A stretch of DNA of 64,000 nt from Methanobrevibacter arboriphilus (GTDB taxonomy: Archaea > Methanobacteriota > Methanobacteria > Methanobacteriales > Methanobacteriaceae): NCBI RefSeq assembly GCF_019669925.1, contig NZ_AP019779.1:1131001-1195000 (forward strand). Reading direction: 5' to 3'. Positions within the stretch are counted from its first letter, which is position 1. Each line of letters opens with the position of its first letter. The notes beneath the pieces are model-generated. The model did no database searches. It was not told where the DNA came from and was given only the letters and a program-made list of their open reading frames with translations. Below are positions 1 to 9,721 of the stretch, piece by piece. The position numbers and the translations under genes are program-made.

Positions 1-721
1 TAGTTTATTAATTTATAATTTTATAAGTATATAGCTTTTATAAGTTTATAAATTCATTTATTTAATTATATAGTAAGATAATTATTATAAATAAAATTAT
101 TATTATAATATATAATAATATATATTATCAAAATAAATGATAATAAAATAAATATTATAAAATTTCTAGATTAAATATTATTATAAAACTTAATATAATA
201 AAGATTATTAATATATATTATAAAGTGACATTTATAAAATAAAGTAATAGTTACAAAACAATTATAGTAATATCTCTATAAAAAAATTTTATTATAAAAA
301 CAGTACCTTCAATTTAAATAGATAATATTCTTAAATATTTTTATATAATCTAAAATATTTTATATAACACCATATATTTTATATACTATTATATAATTAT
401 TATTAACTATTCTATATCTATAATGAACATTTTTAATGTTGTTTTATAAAAAAAATGTTATGAAATAGAAATATTTATATATGTCAAAAAACATTGTATT
501 AATAATGCATAAAATAGATAATAAATACATAGGTTTTATTCTGAATTAATTAAATTTTTTCTTAAAATAATATAAGACATTAAAAATAAAATTGAATATA
601 AATTCATACTGATTTTACTGAATATAGATTCATACTTTTTTTAATTAATTATTTTATTACATAATTTAAATTGGTTGTATGATAAATTTTTATGTTATTA
701 CTACTTTTGCATTGAAGTTAA
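1..721. other. AT-rich intergenic stretch, no gene seen
   Basis: No open reading frame with a ribosome binding site was found on either strand. The sequence is almost entirely A/T with short runs and simple near-repeats. The last 60 bases presumably hold the promoter of the TRAM-domain gene that follows, but no single TATA element stands out in this background. Confidence 0.6.
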
Positions 722-741
722 GGATTAGTGCTATCTAATCC
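722..741 (+). promoter_or_regulatory. Hairpin in the leader of the TRAM-domain gene
   Basis: A perfect 7-base inverted repeat, GGATTAG and CTAATCC, surrounds a 6-base loop (TGCTAT). It ends 19 bases before the chosen ATG at 761 and lies just upstream of the AGGTG ribosome binding site. It could be a leader stem that affects translation; that role is inference. Confidence 0.45.
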
Positions 742-760
742 AGAACTAGGTGTTATTAAA

Positions 761-982
761 ATGTTTGAAGATAGTTATAATAGACAAGAAGAATTCTCTT
801 GCCCAGTAGAAGTCGGTACAGAGTATGATGTTAAAATAGAAGACCAAGGTAAAACTGGAGACGGTATTGCTAGAGTAGATGGGTTTGTTATATTCATTCC
901 TGGAACCGAAGTTGGTCAAGAAGTAAAAGTAAAAGTCAATGCAACCCGCAGAAAGTTCGCTTTCGGAGAAGTAGTAGAATAA
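761..982 (+). CDS. Small TRAM-domain RNA-binding protein
   Basis: This 73-residue protein is essentially one TRAM domain: the segment EDQGKTGDGIARVDGFVIFI followed by PGTEVGQEVKVKV is the typical TRAM beta-barrel signature. Stand-alone TRAM proteins are common in methanogens and bind RNA, acting as cold-shock-like RNA chaperones in the species where they were tested. The longer frame opens at a GTG at 728, but ATG 761 is preferred because AGGTG lies at 748-752, the right distance upstream, and because the GTG sits inside a hairpin. It stands alone between two long AT-rich spacers, so it is probably monocistronic. Confidence 0.85.
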   Translation: MFEDSYNRQEEFSCPVEVGTEYDVKIEDQGKTGDGIARVDGFVIFIPGTEVGQEVKVKVNATRRKFAFGEVVE

Positions 983-1667
983 TATTACTTCATTGATTTT
1001 ATAAGATAATCAAATGATGAATATGATTTAATAAAGTATTAGTACATTAGTACTACTATTTATTAACATATTTGTTATTATTATTTTATAATGAATCAAA
1101 AAGCTATATTAAAATATATAAAATTTAATAATGTTTTAATTTAATGTTTTAAGATATTATTAAATTTTATATATTAGATGAAAATTACATTAAGATGGAT
1201 AATATTAAAACAATCCATAGTTAATACATTAGATCAATTAATAAATATCTAATAAACTAAATACTCCTACTTATTTTTAATATAAATTATCTAATTTAAA
1301 TCAGTGATTAAAAAAACTTATTCTGATCTGATTTTAACATTTGATTTTAAACAATTTTTTATTTCTATTTTAATTTAATTGTATTTTTATTTTTTATTCA
1401 TTTAGATACTGTTATAAACAATAGTATATGCTTATTCTGAATAATACATACTTATTATAAACAATATGGTTATTTTAAATAATTATGCAATAATATGTTA
1501 ATATTAGAATCTTAATATTAAATCTTAACTTAATATTAACTCTTAAAGATAAAAATCAAATTTTTATATATTAAATCTGTAAATATAATTTTGAGATATG
1601 AATTAAAATAATTATAATAATCAATAAAATAATAAGATATTTATATATAAAAATCAAATGATTAAAG
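983..1667. other. AT-rich intergenic stretch, no gene seen
   Basis: No credible gene. It contains short A/T near-repeats, for example several copies of CTTAATATTAA around 1510-1545. The promoter of trkH must lie near the right end but is not distinct from the background. Confidence 0.55.
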
Positions 1668-3119
1668 ATGAAATATATTACCCGAAGAGATATTTATATA
1701 GCATTATATTATCTTGGTAAAGTAATGCAAGGAGTAGGAATAGTAATACTATTACCAATAATTATTGCCTTAATATACAGAGAACATATTTATCTTTTAG
1801 GGTTTATAATACCTTCTTTAATATCATTAGGTGTGGGGACATTACTTGGAAGAATAAATCCTAAATGTAATCGAGTTAGGTTGAAACATGGGATGATTGT
1901 ATCCTCATTAGCTTGGCTTTGGGCTGCATTTATTGGAGCCCTAGTAATGTATATATGTTTAGATATTTCATTCATAAATGCTTTTTTTGAGAATATGTCT
2001 GCTTGGACAGGAAGTGGATTTACAATATTCAAAGATGTAGAAATCTTACCAAACTCCATACTATTTCTTAGAAGCCTTGAACAGTGGGTAGGAGGATTAG
2101 GAGTTGTTGTTATAATGATTGGAGTTTTAATCCATTCAGGAACTGCCGCATCTCGTCTTTATAAGTCCGAAGCTAGAGAAGACAGAATAAAACCCAGTAT
2201 AGCCAACACATTAAAAAAGATTCTCCAAATATATTTAATTTACACAATCATAGGAACTTTACTATTTATTATAGCTGGAATGCCAGTTTTTGATGCTGTA
2301 AACAATACATTTACTGCAATATCGACTGGAGGAATGTCTATTAAAAATATTAATATGGGTTTTTATAATAATGATTTATTTTATATAATATCCATGATTA
2401 TAATGATAATTGGAGCAACTAGTTTTCTATCTCACTATCAAGCAATTAAAACCAGAGGGAAATCAATCTTTAGTGACATACAGTTTAAAGCTATGATAGG
2501 AGTAGTGATTTTTGCAAGCTTTTTATTAATATTAGCTACTAATATACTCCCTATGGAAGCTATTTATAGTGTAGTTTCTGCTATAACAACAACAGGATCA
2601 AGTATAAATCCTTCTGGATATTTTACAGATTATAACGCATTCATAAAAGTTATTATAATAGTTCTTATGTTTATAGGTGGTGCAGCAGGTTCTACTGTTG
2701 GTGCAGTAAAAATAATCAGAGTAATCACCTTACTAAGAGGAATATACAAAAATATAATCAATATAATTTCTCCAGAAGGACGAGTAATAAATATGAAGCT
2801 ATCTAACAAACACTTAAAAGAAACCCAAGTTAGAGAAGCAAGTTCATATATCTCTCTTTATTTAATATTTATCGTTATTGGTTGGTCTGTATTAGTATTC
2901 TATGGTTATGATGGAATGAACTCTTTATTTGAAATAGTTTCTGCACAGGGAAACGTAGGACTAAGTGCCGGAATTGTGAGCGGAGACATGCCTATTGGAG
3001 CTAAAATAATTACAATATTTAACATGTGGATAGGTCGTCTAGAAATAATACCTGTGCTAGTAATTTTAAGAAGTTTTATTGAAATATTTAAAGGAATAAT
3101 TCCTAAAAAAACTTATTAA
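1668..3119 (+). CDS. trkH: TrkH-family potassium uptake channel subunit
   Basis: A 483-residue multi-spanning membrane protein, the ion-conducting subunit of a Trk/Ktr-type K+ uptake system. Four pore-loop segments with the selectivity glycine are visible in order: WTGSGFTIF near residue 115, ISTGGMSI near 224, TTTGSSINP near 307 and AQGNVGLSAG near 430. Hydrophobic helices separate them, as in the family's four repeated M1-P-M2 units, and the length is normal. The regulatory TrkA subunit is encoded 204 bases downstream on the same strand, which supports the role. The ATG start has only a weak ribosome binding site. Confidence 0.93.
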   Translation: MKYITRRDIYIALYYLGKVMQGVGIVILLPIIIALIYREHIYLLGFIIPSLISLGVGTLLGRINPKCNRVRLKHGMIVSSLAWLWAAFIGALVMYICLDISFINAFFENMSAWTGSGFTIFKDVEILPNSILFLRSLEQWVGGLGVVVIMIGVLIHSGTAASRLYKSEAREDRIKPSIANTLKKILQIYLIYTIIGTLLFIIAGMPVFDAVNNTFTAISTGGMSIKNINMGFYNNDLFYIISMIIMIIGATSFLSHYQAIKTRGKSIFSDIQFKAMIGVVIFASFLLILATNILPMEAIYSVVSAITTTGSSINPSGYFTDYNAFIKVIIIVLMFIGGAAGSTVGAVKIIRVITLLRGIYKNIINIISPEGRVINMKLSNKHLKETQVREASSYISLYLIFIVIGWSVLVFYGYDGMNSLFEIVSAQGNVGLSAGIVSGDMPIGAKIITIFNMWIGRLEIIPVLVILRSFIEIFKGIIPKKTY

Positions 3120-3323
3120 AATAAATAAAAAATGTTCTAAAATTAATAATAACAAAAAACTTATTAATATCAATAAACATAGACTTAAAATCATTATCAA
3201 ATTAAAATTATAAAAAATTATAAGATATTATTAAAAATAATTATAAATTATTATATATAATTACAAAAATTATTAATATAATTGTATAATATAATATCAT
3301 TGTATAATAATCAAGGTGTTTGA

Positions 3324-3974
3324 ATGTATGTTGTTATAATGGGAGGCGGGCGTGTAGGACTCACACTTGCAGATCTTCTAATAAATGATGGTTATGATAT
3401 TACTCTAATCGAAAATAGTGAAAATTTATGTAATGATGCAGCTGCAGAGTTAGATGCATTGATAATCTGTGGAAATGGTACTGATACAAAAACATTAGAA
3501 GAAGCCAATATACAAGATGCTGATTTTTTTGTAGCAGCTACTGGAAATGATGAAGCTAATCTTCTTTCATGTATATTAGTTAAAGATTATGGAATACCTA
3601 AAATAATAGCTAGAGTAAGTAATCCTGATCATGAAGAAGCTTTCAGAAAAGTTGGAATAGATGATGTAATAAGTCCGGAAATAACAGCTGCAGGTTTTCT
3701 TGAAAAAATTATAACCCGCCCTAATGTAGCTGATTTAACTGCTTTTGGAAAAGGCAACGCAGAAATTCTTGATATGATTATAGAAAATGAGAAAGTTACT
3801 GGTAAAAAAGTATCTGAAGTTTCTCCAACTGATGATTATATGATAATTGCTACCTATCATGGAGGCAAATTAACTATTCCAAAACCTGATACAGTGTTAA
3901 ATAAAGGAAATAAAATTTCAATACTTGTGAAAAGAGGGAACTTTAAAAAAGCAGCTAAAAAATTCATGAAATAG
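3324..3974 (+). CDS. trkA: TrkA-family potassium uptake regulatory protein
   Basis: A 216-residue cytosolic protein with an RCK-N Rossmann fold ([14 protein letters not shown] at residues 6-19, the acidic end of strand 2 at TLIENSE, and ICGNGTD near 48-54) followed by an RCK-C domain from about residue 135. It binds NAD(H) or nucleotides and gates the TrkH channel. It follows trkH on the same strand, so the pair forms the complete uptake system; the 204-base spacer could hold a separate promoter. Length is typical of single-RCK TrkA proteins. Confidence 0.93.
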   Translation: MYVVIMGGGRVGLTLADLLINDGYDITLIENSENLCNDAAAELDALIICGNGTDTKTLEEANIQDADFFVAATGNDEANLLSCILVKDYGIPKIIARVSNPDHEEAFRKVGIDDVISPEITAAGFLEKIITRPNVADLTAFGKGNAEILDMIIENEKVTGKKVSEVSPTDDYMIIATYHGGKLTIPKPDTVLNKGNKISILVKRGNFKKAAKKFMK

Positions 3975-4473
3975 TTAATAAAGTGAAATAGATAAAGTTA
4001 AATAATAAAATAAATTATTCTTAATCATTATTTTATAACTATTACTTATAGCTATTATAAAATAAATATTTATTAAAATCAAATAAATAATTAATAATAA
4101 TTTATATTTAGATATTATATGATTAGGCAATATAATACATCTATAATGTGTATTATACATTGTAATTTATATATGACTATGTATATAAGATATTTAATAC
4201 TATTAAAAATTAAATAACATATGAAAATATCATAATAGTCATTGCTTAAACAATGAGTTAATTATTTTTTTAAATTTAAAATTATGAAACTATTAATTAA
4301 AACAAGGACAAGTAAAATAGTAAAATTGAAGTAAAAATAAGTTAGAGAAATATTTTAATATTTTATGTTATCATTAATTATTAGTCAAAGATTTGAAAAC
4401 AATATTGATATAAATAATAGCTATAAATAATAGTTATAAAATAATAAGTAGTGATAATAGTTACAAATAATAA
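3975..4473. other. Intergenic stretch with one terminator-like hairpin
   Basis: No credible gene. At 4239-4256 a perfect 6-base stem (TCATTG and CAATGA, loop CTTAAA) is followed by a T-rich run, which resembles a transcription terminator on the plus strand although it lies 265 bases after the trkA stop. The rest is plain AT-rich spacer between convergent genes. Confidence 0.4.
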
Positions 4474-5094
4474 CTAATATCCTTGAAACATTTGTCTTGC
4501 TAGTTCTATATGTCTTTTACCATTATTAACCCAAGGCCCATGTCCAGGTAAGAGATATTTTACATCTAATTTACTCAATCTATCAATAGATTCAGCCATA
4601 TCGTTAGAATTTCCACCAATATCTATTCTACCAAAACCACCATTAGAAAAAACGGTATCTCCTGAAATCAATATTTCACCATCCCAAAGAGAAATTCCTC
4701 CACTAGTATGACCAGGAGTATGGAGAACTTCAAAGTTTGATACCTTATCTCCTTCTTTAAGTTCTATATCAACATCATTTCTCTTAATAGATTCTCCAAA
4801 GATAAAGCCTGCGGTTGATGAAAGATCTCCAGATCTAATTGATTCAGCATCATTTTCATGAATAAGAACTTTAGCATTAGGAAATAAATAATTTCCACCA
4901 ACATGATCAAAGTGACAATGTGTATTTACAATCATTGATATATCATCAATATTATAGTTAGCTTCTTTAATTTTTTGATATAAATAATCTTTTTTTATAC
5001 CAGTTCCAGTATCAATTAATATATCATCAAACAAATAACAATTAGAGTCAGGTCCAAAGCCTTCAATACAAAAAATATTTTTTATTTTTTCCAT
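4474..5094 (-). CDS. Metallo-beta-lactamase-fold hydrolase
   Basis: A 206-residue MBL-fold metal-dependent hydrolase. The binuclear metal site is readable: NTHCHFDHVGG near residues 58-68 (the HxHxDH motif), HTPGHTSGG near 128, SGDTVF near 145 and LLPGHG near 182. Members of this group act as glyoxalase II-like thioesterases or other small-molecule hydrolases; the substrate cannot be told from sequence. ATG 5094 is chosen because GAGG lies eight bases upstream; an upstream TTG at 5106 sits inside that ribosome binding site. It stands alone on the minus strand. Confidence 0.88.
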   Translation of the reverse strand: MEKIKNIFCIEGFGPDSNCYLFDDILIDTGTGIKKDYLYQKIKEANYNIDDISMIVNTHCHFDHVGGNYLFPNAKVLIHENDAESIRSGDLSSTAGFIFGESIKRNDVDIELKEGDKVSNFEVLHTPGHTSGGISLWDGEILISGDTVFSNGGFGRIDIGGNSNDMAESIDRLSKLDVKYLLPGHGPWVNNGKRHIELARQMFQGY

Positions 5095-5408
5095 AAAAAT
5101 CCTCAATAATATTCATAAAAATATTCATAATACTAATATATAATAATACAAGTTATAATAATAACTTATAATATATAATAATATGATTTGTATAATAATA
5201 CCATATATAATCATAGATAATGATAGTATTAATAATACTGTATACTAGCTAAAATTAAAATAATAATTTAAACCATATAAAAGTAAATAATAATTCATTA
5301 TCTATTTTAATTAGTATCTAATTTAATATTTAAATAGATTTTGAAAAATAATTATCAATGAAAATTAGCTATTATTTTTAAAAATAGTCCTTCTAAAAAA
5401 TAAATAAG
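5095..5408. other. AT-rich intergenic stretch, no gene seen
   Basis: Spacer between the tRNA-Trp gene and the hydrolase, both on the minus strand. Nothing beyond AT-rich sequence and the hydrolase promoter region is visible. Confidence 0.5.
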
Positions 5409-5569
5409 TGGGGTCACAGGGATTTGAACCCCGATCCTGGGATTTCTCATGTCTCAGTACTCCAATTGATCATCATACTATACGATGTTGATCATCATAC
5501 TGTCAGTTACGCGTTTTTTCTTCAAAGACAACTGGAGTCCCAGATGATGCCAGATTACACTATAACCCC
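5409..5569 (-). tRNA. trnW: tRNA-Trp (CCA) with an 88-base intron
   Basis: Read on the minus strand, the acceptor GGGGTTA pairs with TGACCCC and A73 follows. The anticodon loop is CTCCA then G37, and the 3' exon resumes with A38 and TCCCA, which pairs with TGGGA of the 5' exon. The T arm is CGGGG, TTCAAAT, CCCTG. The 88 bases between position 37 and 38 (5444-5531) are an intron at the usual archaeal tRNA-Trp position. The terminal CCA is not encoded. Confidence 0.93.
5444..5531 (-). ncRNA. C/D box guide RNA within the tRNA-Trp intron
   Basis: The intron carries a C box (ATGATGA) and a 3' D box (CTGA). The guide immediately before the D box, CAATTGGAGTA, can pair with ACTCCAGTTG of the unspliced precursor with one G-U pair. 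The fifth guide base before the D box falls on C34, as expected for the Cm34 2'-O-methylation known for archaeal tRNA-Trp introns. A second CTGA lies upstream, and the segment AGTATGATGATCAA occurs twice, so the C box is duplicated. The upstream guide does not match U39, the other known target. Confidence 0.72.
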
Positions 5570-5618
5570 AACTACAAAACAAAAATGAACATAGTAATGG
5601 TTTTTTATAATAAATTTG

Positions 5619-5691
<73 letters not shown>

Positions 5692-5926
5692 AACATTGAA
5701 AGTTTAGTTTAACTTAATATTTAAATGTTTTGATAAAATTTAGAATAATGAATATTTCATAAAATATTAAAAATAAATTAATAAGTTGAATTAGATATTA
5801 ATCTCATTAAAAATAGTAACAATGATAAATTAATTAAAATATCCATCAATACTAAAAAATAAGCCATTTAACATGAAAAAAAGAATAAAAATATAATTTA
5901 TTATATGATACATATACCTTATATTT

Positions 5927-6334
5927 CTAAAATTTAATTTGTTTATCAATGCCTATAATTTCATCTAATTCTAGACCATTTTTCAGAGCTACATCTTTTT
6001 CTATCTTATAATTATTACTTCTAGTTCTATCTATTTTATCTGGAGATAAAAATAGCCATTTAGTATATTTAAATTTAATTCCTAAAAATGGAGATGCCCC
6101 AAAAATATCACAAAATTCACAAAGAGCATCAATCTGAGGAGAATCAATATAAATTTTATCTTTAGTAGTAGTTTTAACCTCAATTGCAAGATATAATTTT
6201 CCATTGCCTGCCAAAACATCTGGAAGAGGTCTTTTGGTAGCTCCACCTGACGCTGGAGCTCTCATAGCTGCAAAATTCTTTTCCCATAATTTATGAACTA
6301 AATCTCTTTCTTCTGCTGAACCTTTTTTAGCCAT
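5927..6334 (-). CDS. hjc: Archaeal Holliday junction resolvase Hjc
   Basis: A 135-residue nuclease of the Hjc family, which cuts four-way DNA junctions during recombination and fork repair. The PD-(D/E)xK-type catalytic residues are visible: the early glutamate in SAEERDL near residue 9, the aspartate in RPLPDVLAG near 39, and IEVKTTT near 51-57. The conserved Ser-Gly-Gly of the substrate-binding loop appears as [10 protein letters not shown]. Length is typical. It is a single gene on the minus strand between a tRNA pair and a long spacer. Confidence 0.92.
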   Translation of the reverse strand: MAKKGSAEERDLVHKLWEKNFAAMRAPASGGATKRPLPDVLAGNGKLYLAIEVKTTTKDKIYIDSPQIDALCEFCDIFGASPFLGIKFKYTKWLFLSPDKIDRTRSNNYKIEKDVALKNGLELDEIIGIDKQIKF

Positions 6335-6716
6335 CTTACCAACACAGCAATATTATGATAAATATTATAATATAATCCTATGATAATAATTATAGGAAAA
6401 TATCATAATAACATGATAATTAATGAAATAATCTTAATGAAATAAACAGTTTAATAATGATTATAGTATCTAAATTATAATATCTAATATAATATACTTT
6501 AAATTTTTCCTAGCTAATGAAAAGTAATATTTTAATCAACAATACTTGAAAAATAATAAAAATCAAAAGTTAATGAATTTAAATAATAAATTTAAATTAG
6601 AATAAATTTAAATGAGTATTAATAAGAAAAAATAAAAAAGAAAATAAAAAATAATGAGAAAATAAATAAAAAAGAAAATAAAAAAGAAATAAATATTCTA
6701 ATATAATGAAAAGTTA
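6335..6716. other. AT-rich spacer with purine-rich near-repeats
   Basis: No gene seen. From about 6620 to 6690 the plus strand is a run of near-repeats of AATAAAAAAGAAAATAAA. Read on the minus strand this gives T-rich tracts just after the stop of the gene at 6717-7256... that gene is transcribed leftwards, so the tract can act as its terminator. Confidence 0.45.
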
Positions 6717-7256
6717 TTAAACTAATTTAATCTCAAGAGAATTTGAGTTAAATTGGAATTGCTCTCCATTTAGTACATAAGTTATAGAATATCCCCCAAT
6801 AGAAAATGGATTTGAAACAGTTGCATCAGAACCAAAATCCTCTTTAACTTGAGCTAAAGTAGGAATATTTAAAGACACAGAATATGTTTTAGATTCTCCT
6901 GGAGCTAAGCTTCCAAAATTATTAGAAGATGATTGATCCTCTGCAAGAATATTATTAATGGTAGTATTACCATTATTTGTAATTTTCCATATTAAATTAA
7001 CTGTTTTTCCTTCAGCAGAATATTTAGGACCATTCAAAGAAGCAGTGATATCATTTTCATCAGTATTTCCATTGAAATTTGTATTTCCATTATTAATATT
7101 CGTATTATTAGTAACATTGTTAACAGTTTTATTTGAACTGCTATTATCAGTAATATTATTAACTTCATTATCAGTACCTTGAGTTAATAAAAATGCTGAA
7201 ACTCCGCAAATAGCAATTATAATAACTATTATTAATGCTATAAATTTATTTTGCAT
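6717..7256 (-). CDS. Membrane-anchored exported protein with Ig-like domain
   Basis: A 179-residue protein of unknown function. Residues 5-25 form one hydrophobic segment (signal anchor), then an Asn/Thr-rich linker of about 45 residues rich in possible N-glycosylation sequons, then a beta-rich domain of about 100 residues. The domain has a pattern (VNLIWKITNNGNTTIN, then SLAPGESKTYSVSL) seen in CARDB/DUF11-type immunoglobulin-like folds. It is therefore likely a small pseudomurein-wall or surface protein. AGGAGG lies directly upstream of the ATG (7263-7268 region), giving a strong start. Confidence 0.7.
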   Translation of the reverse strand: MQNKFIALIIVIIIAICGVSAFLLTQGTDNEVNNITDNSSSNKTVNNVTNNTNINNGNTNFNGNTDENDITASLNGPKYSAEGKTVNLIWKITNNGNTTINNILAEDQSSSNNFGSLAPGESKTYSVSLNIPTLAQVKEDFGSDATVSNPFSIGGYSITYVLNGEQFQFNSNSLEIKLV

Positions 7257-7722
<466 letters not shown>

Positions 7723-7837
7723 ATTGATAACAAATAAAATTAACTTATTTAAAACATTAAATTAATTAAAATATAATAATACATTAGATTAATTAAATCA
7801 TTATAACATTTAAAGTATTTATATATTTAAAGATTAA

Positions 7838-7920
7838 TGCGGGAGCAGGGATTCGAACCCTGGTAGACCTGCGTCAACAGGTCCTAAGCCTGTCCCCTTT
7901 GGCCGCTCGGGCACCCCCGC
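7838..7920 (-). tRNA. trnL: tRNA-Leu (TAG)
   Basis: An 83-base class II tRNA on the minus strand. GCGGGGG pairs with CTCCCGC, the anticodon loop is CTTAGGA (TAG), and the long variable arm (TTGACGCAGGTCTA region) is typical of tRNA-Leu. Discriminator A73. A hairpin (AGGTT and AACCT, about 7934-7953) lies just upstream of its 5' end. Confidence 0.93.
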
Positions 7921-8052
7921 TTTAGATAAGAAGGAGGTTTGTCCCATGAACCTTCAAAATATAAATATAACATAATATAATTCATTGAAAAAATTACATA
8001 ACAAATAAATGAAATATATAATGAAATGAACTACATAATGAACAAATGATAA

Positions 8053-8130
<78 letters not shown>

Positions 8131-8369
8131 AAATAAAAAAATTTAGTAAACTTATAATAGTATTATTGTATTAGCTTATAAACATTACTATTATAACACA
8201 ATTTATAATATTAATCTATCAAATTATTATAATTATTAATTAATATTATTTTATTAATATATTTTATCAATAAGATTACTATGATAAAGATTATTACAAA
8301 TTTATTTAAAATTATATTTATTCAAAATTATCCAATAATCTAAAATAATCAAATTAAAGCTTATATCAA

Positions 8370-8443
<74 letters not shown>

Positions 8444-8448
8444 AAAAA

Positions 8449-8521
<73 letters not shown>

Positions 8522-8549
8522 ATATGAAAACCCACGCCTATAATCGGGC

Positions 8550-8616
8550 ATGATGATAGCATATGTCTAAAATCAGTGAAGCTTTAGACAGCATTACATA
8601 GGTTGATAATCATCAT
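8550..8616 (-). ncRNA. Nested inverted repeats upstream of tRNA-Asn, possible small RNA
   Basis: Two nested stems are visible: ATGATGAT (8550-8557) with ATCATCAT (8609-8616), and TGTCTAAA (8564-8571) with TTTAGACA (8583-8590). On the minus strand a C-box-like ATGATGA (8616-8610) and a CTGA (8576-8573) are 33 bases apart, which would fit a C/D box small RNA, but no clear internal D'/C' boxes are seen. It could equally be a processing stem in the tRNA-Asn precursor. Confidence 0.35.
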
Positions 8617-8727
8617 ATATAAACTTTTTGATAATTAAATAAACCAAGCAAAAATTTAAAATCTTTTAAAAATCTTAAATTAAGAAATGGTAATTAAAAT
8701 AGACTTATTATAAACTAATAAAAATAT

Positions 8728-9342
8728 TCAAATACTAAAATAGGCTGAAATAGCTAATATAGTTATAACTGTCAGTGGAATAGCTTTAAAAAGACTTGAT
8801 TTAGATTTAGTAGCTATTAATATGTATAATAATCCTATTAGTAATGATATGAATATTGCCATAAAAGGAAAGATTCTTTGGAGTATTGCAGTTAAGATGA
8901 TAACCATTAAAGCAGTAGCTATAACAACATCCCATTCAACTGAGTTTTTACTTGATTTTACAGGTTCTTTCCTATAATTTTGAGAATGGTAATCATTATT
9001 TTGATTTTTATTTAGATTAGCAGGATATTTAGAAGGATTTTCAAAATTATCAAATTCTTGATTTTTCCTCATATAACTATCCTTAATTGGACTCCTATGG
9101 TAATTAGAAACATTAGGATTAATAGAATCATTATGATTATTACGATTATTCCCATAATTATCGATTTTTCCATAATTATTATTTTTCCTATAATCATCCC
9201 CTTTTGAGTAATGATTTCTAGATGAATCTTGCATTGAGTTTGAGTGAGAATCATTAGGAATTAAACTCAAAGGTTTACCACAATTAGTACATTTTAAAGT
9301 ACCATCCCTATTTTGAGTCCCACAATATCTACAATATACCAT
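8728..9342 (-). CDS. Zinc-ribbon membrane protein
   Basis: A 204-residue protein of unknown function. The N-terminus has a zinc ribbon with two CxxC knuckles, YCRYCGTQ and KCTNCGKP. About 100 residues of Asn/Ser/Tyr-rich low-complexity linker follow, then three hydrophobic segments from about residue 138 to the C-terminus. Zinc-ribbon-plus-membrane proteins of this plan are common in Methanobacteriaceae but have no assigned function. ATG 9342 is used because AAGGG lies upstream at a good distance; the frame opens one codon earlier at a TTG. Confidence 0.75.
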   Translation of the reverse strand: MVYCRYCGTQNRDGTLKCTNCGKPLSLIPNDSHSNSMQDSSRNHYSKGDDYRKNNNYGKIDNYGNNRNNHNDSINPNVSNYHRSPIKDSYMRKNQEFDNFENPSKYPANLNKNQNNDYHSQNYRKEPVKSSKNSVEWDVVIATALMVIILTAILQRIFPFMAIFISLLIGLLYILIATKSKSSLFKAIPLTVITILAISAYFSI

Positions 9343-9345
9343 CAA

Positions 9346-9721
9346 ATCCCTTTAATATCTTCTTTTTTATAAAATACAATTTATATAATTATAAAAACAT
9401 AAAAACATAAAAACATAAAAACATAAAATATAATTCGTATCAATTTATTATAATATATATTATTAAGTTTATAAATTTTTAGATATTTATTAATCTATTT
9501 ATTAGTCTATTTTTTAATCTATTTTTAACTTATTATTTAACCTATTATTATAATCTATTATCTTAATCTAACATTTTACTTTATTATTTATCTATATTTT
9601 ATATAATATTAAAATTTTAACTAATATTATATATATCATTTTATTAATAATTTTAAATAAAATATTTTAAATAATATTATATAAAAATAAGAGTATTTAA
9701 CATAAAACCAAAGGAAACAAA
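9346..9721. other. Divergent promoter region with simple repeats
   Basis: Spacer between a leftward and a rightward gene. At about 9391-9428 the 8-base unit ACATAAAA is repeated about four times. From 9480 to 9570 the sequence TTAATCTATTTT recurs with changes. Promoters for both neighbours must lie here; no distinct element was picked out. Confidence 0.45.

Noticed and set aside
4239-4256. Separate small RNA gene ending in a terminator
   Set aside because: Only a 6-base stem followed by T residues was found and nothing upstream looks like a structured RNA.
9391-9428. Four-fold ACATAAAA repeat as a functional iteron
   Set aside because: It is short, of simple composition, and sits in a divergent spacer with no replication gene nearby.
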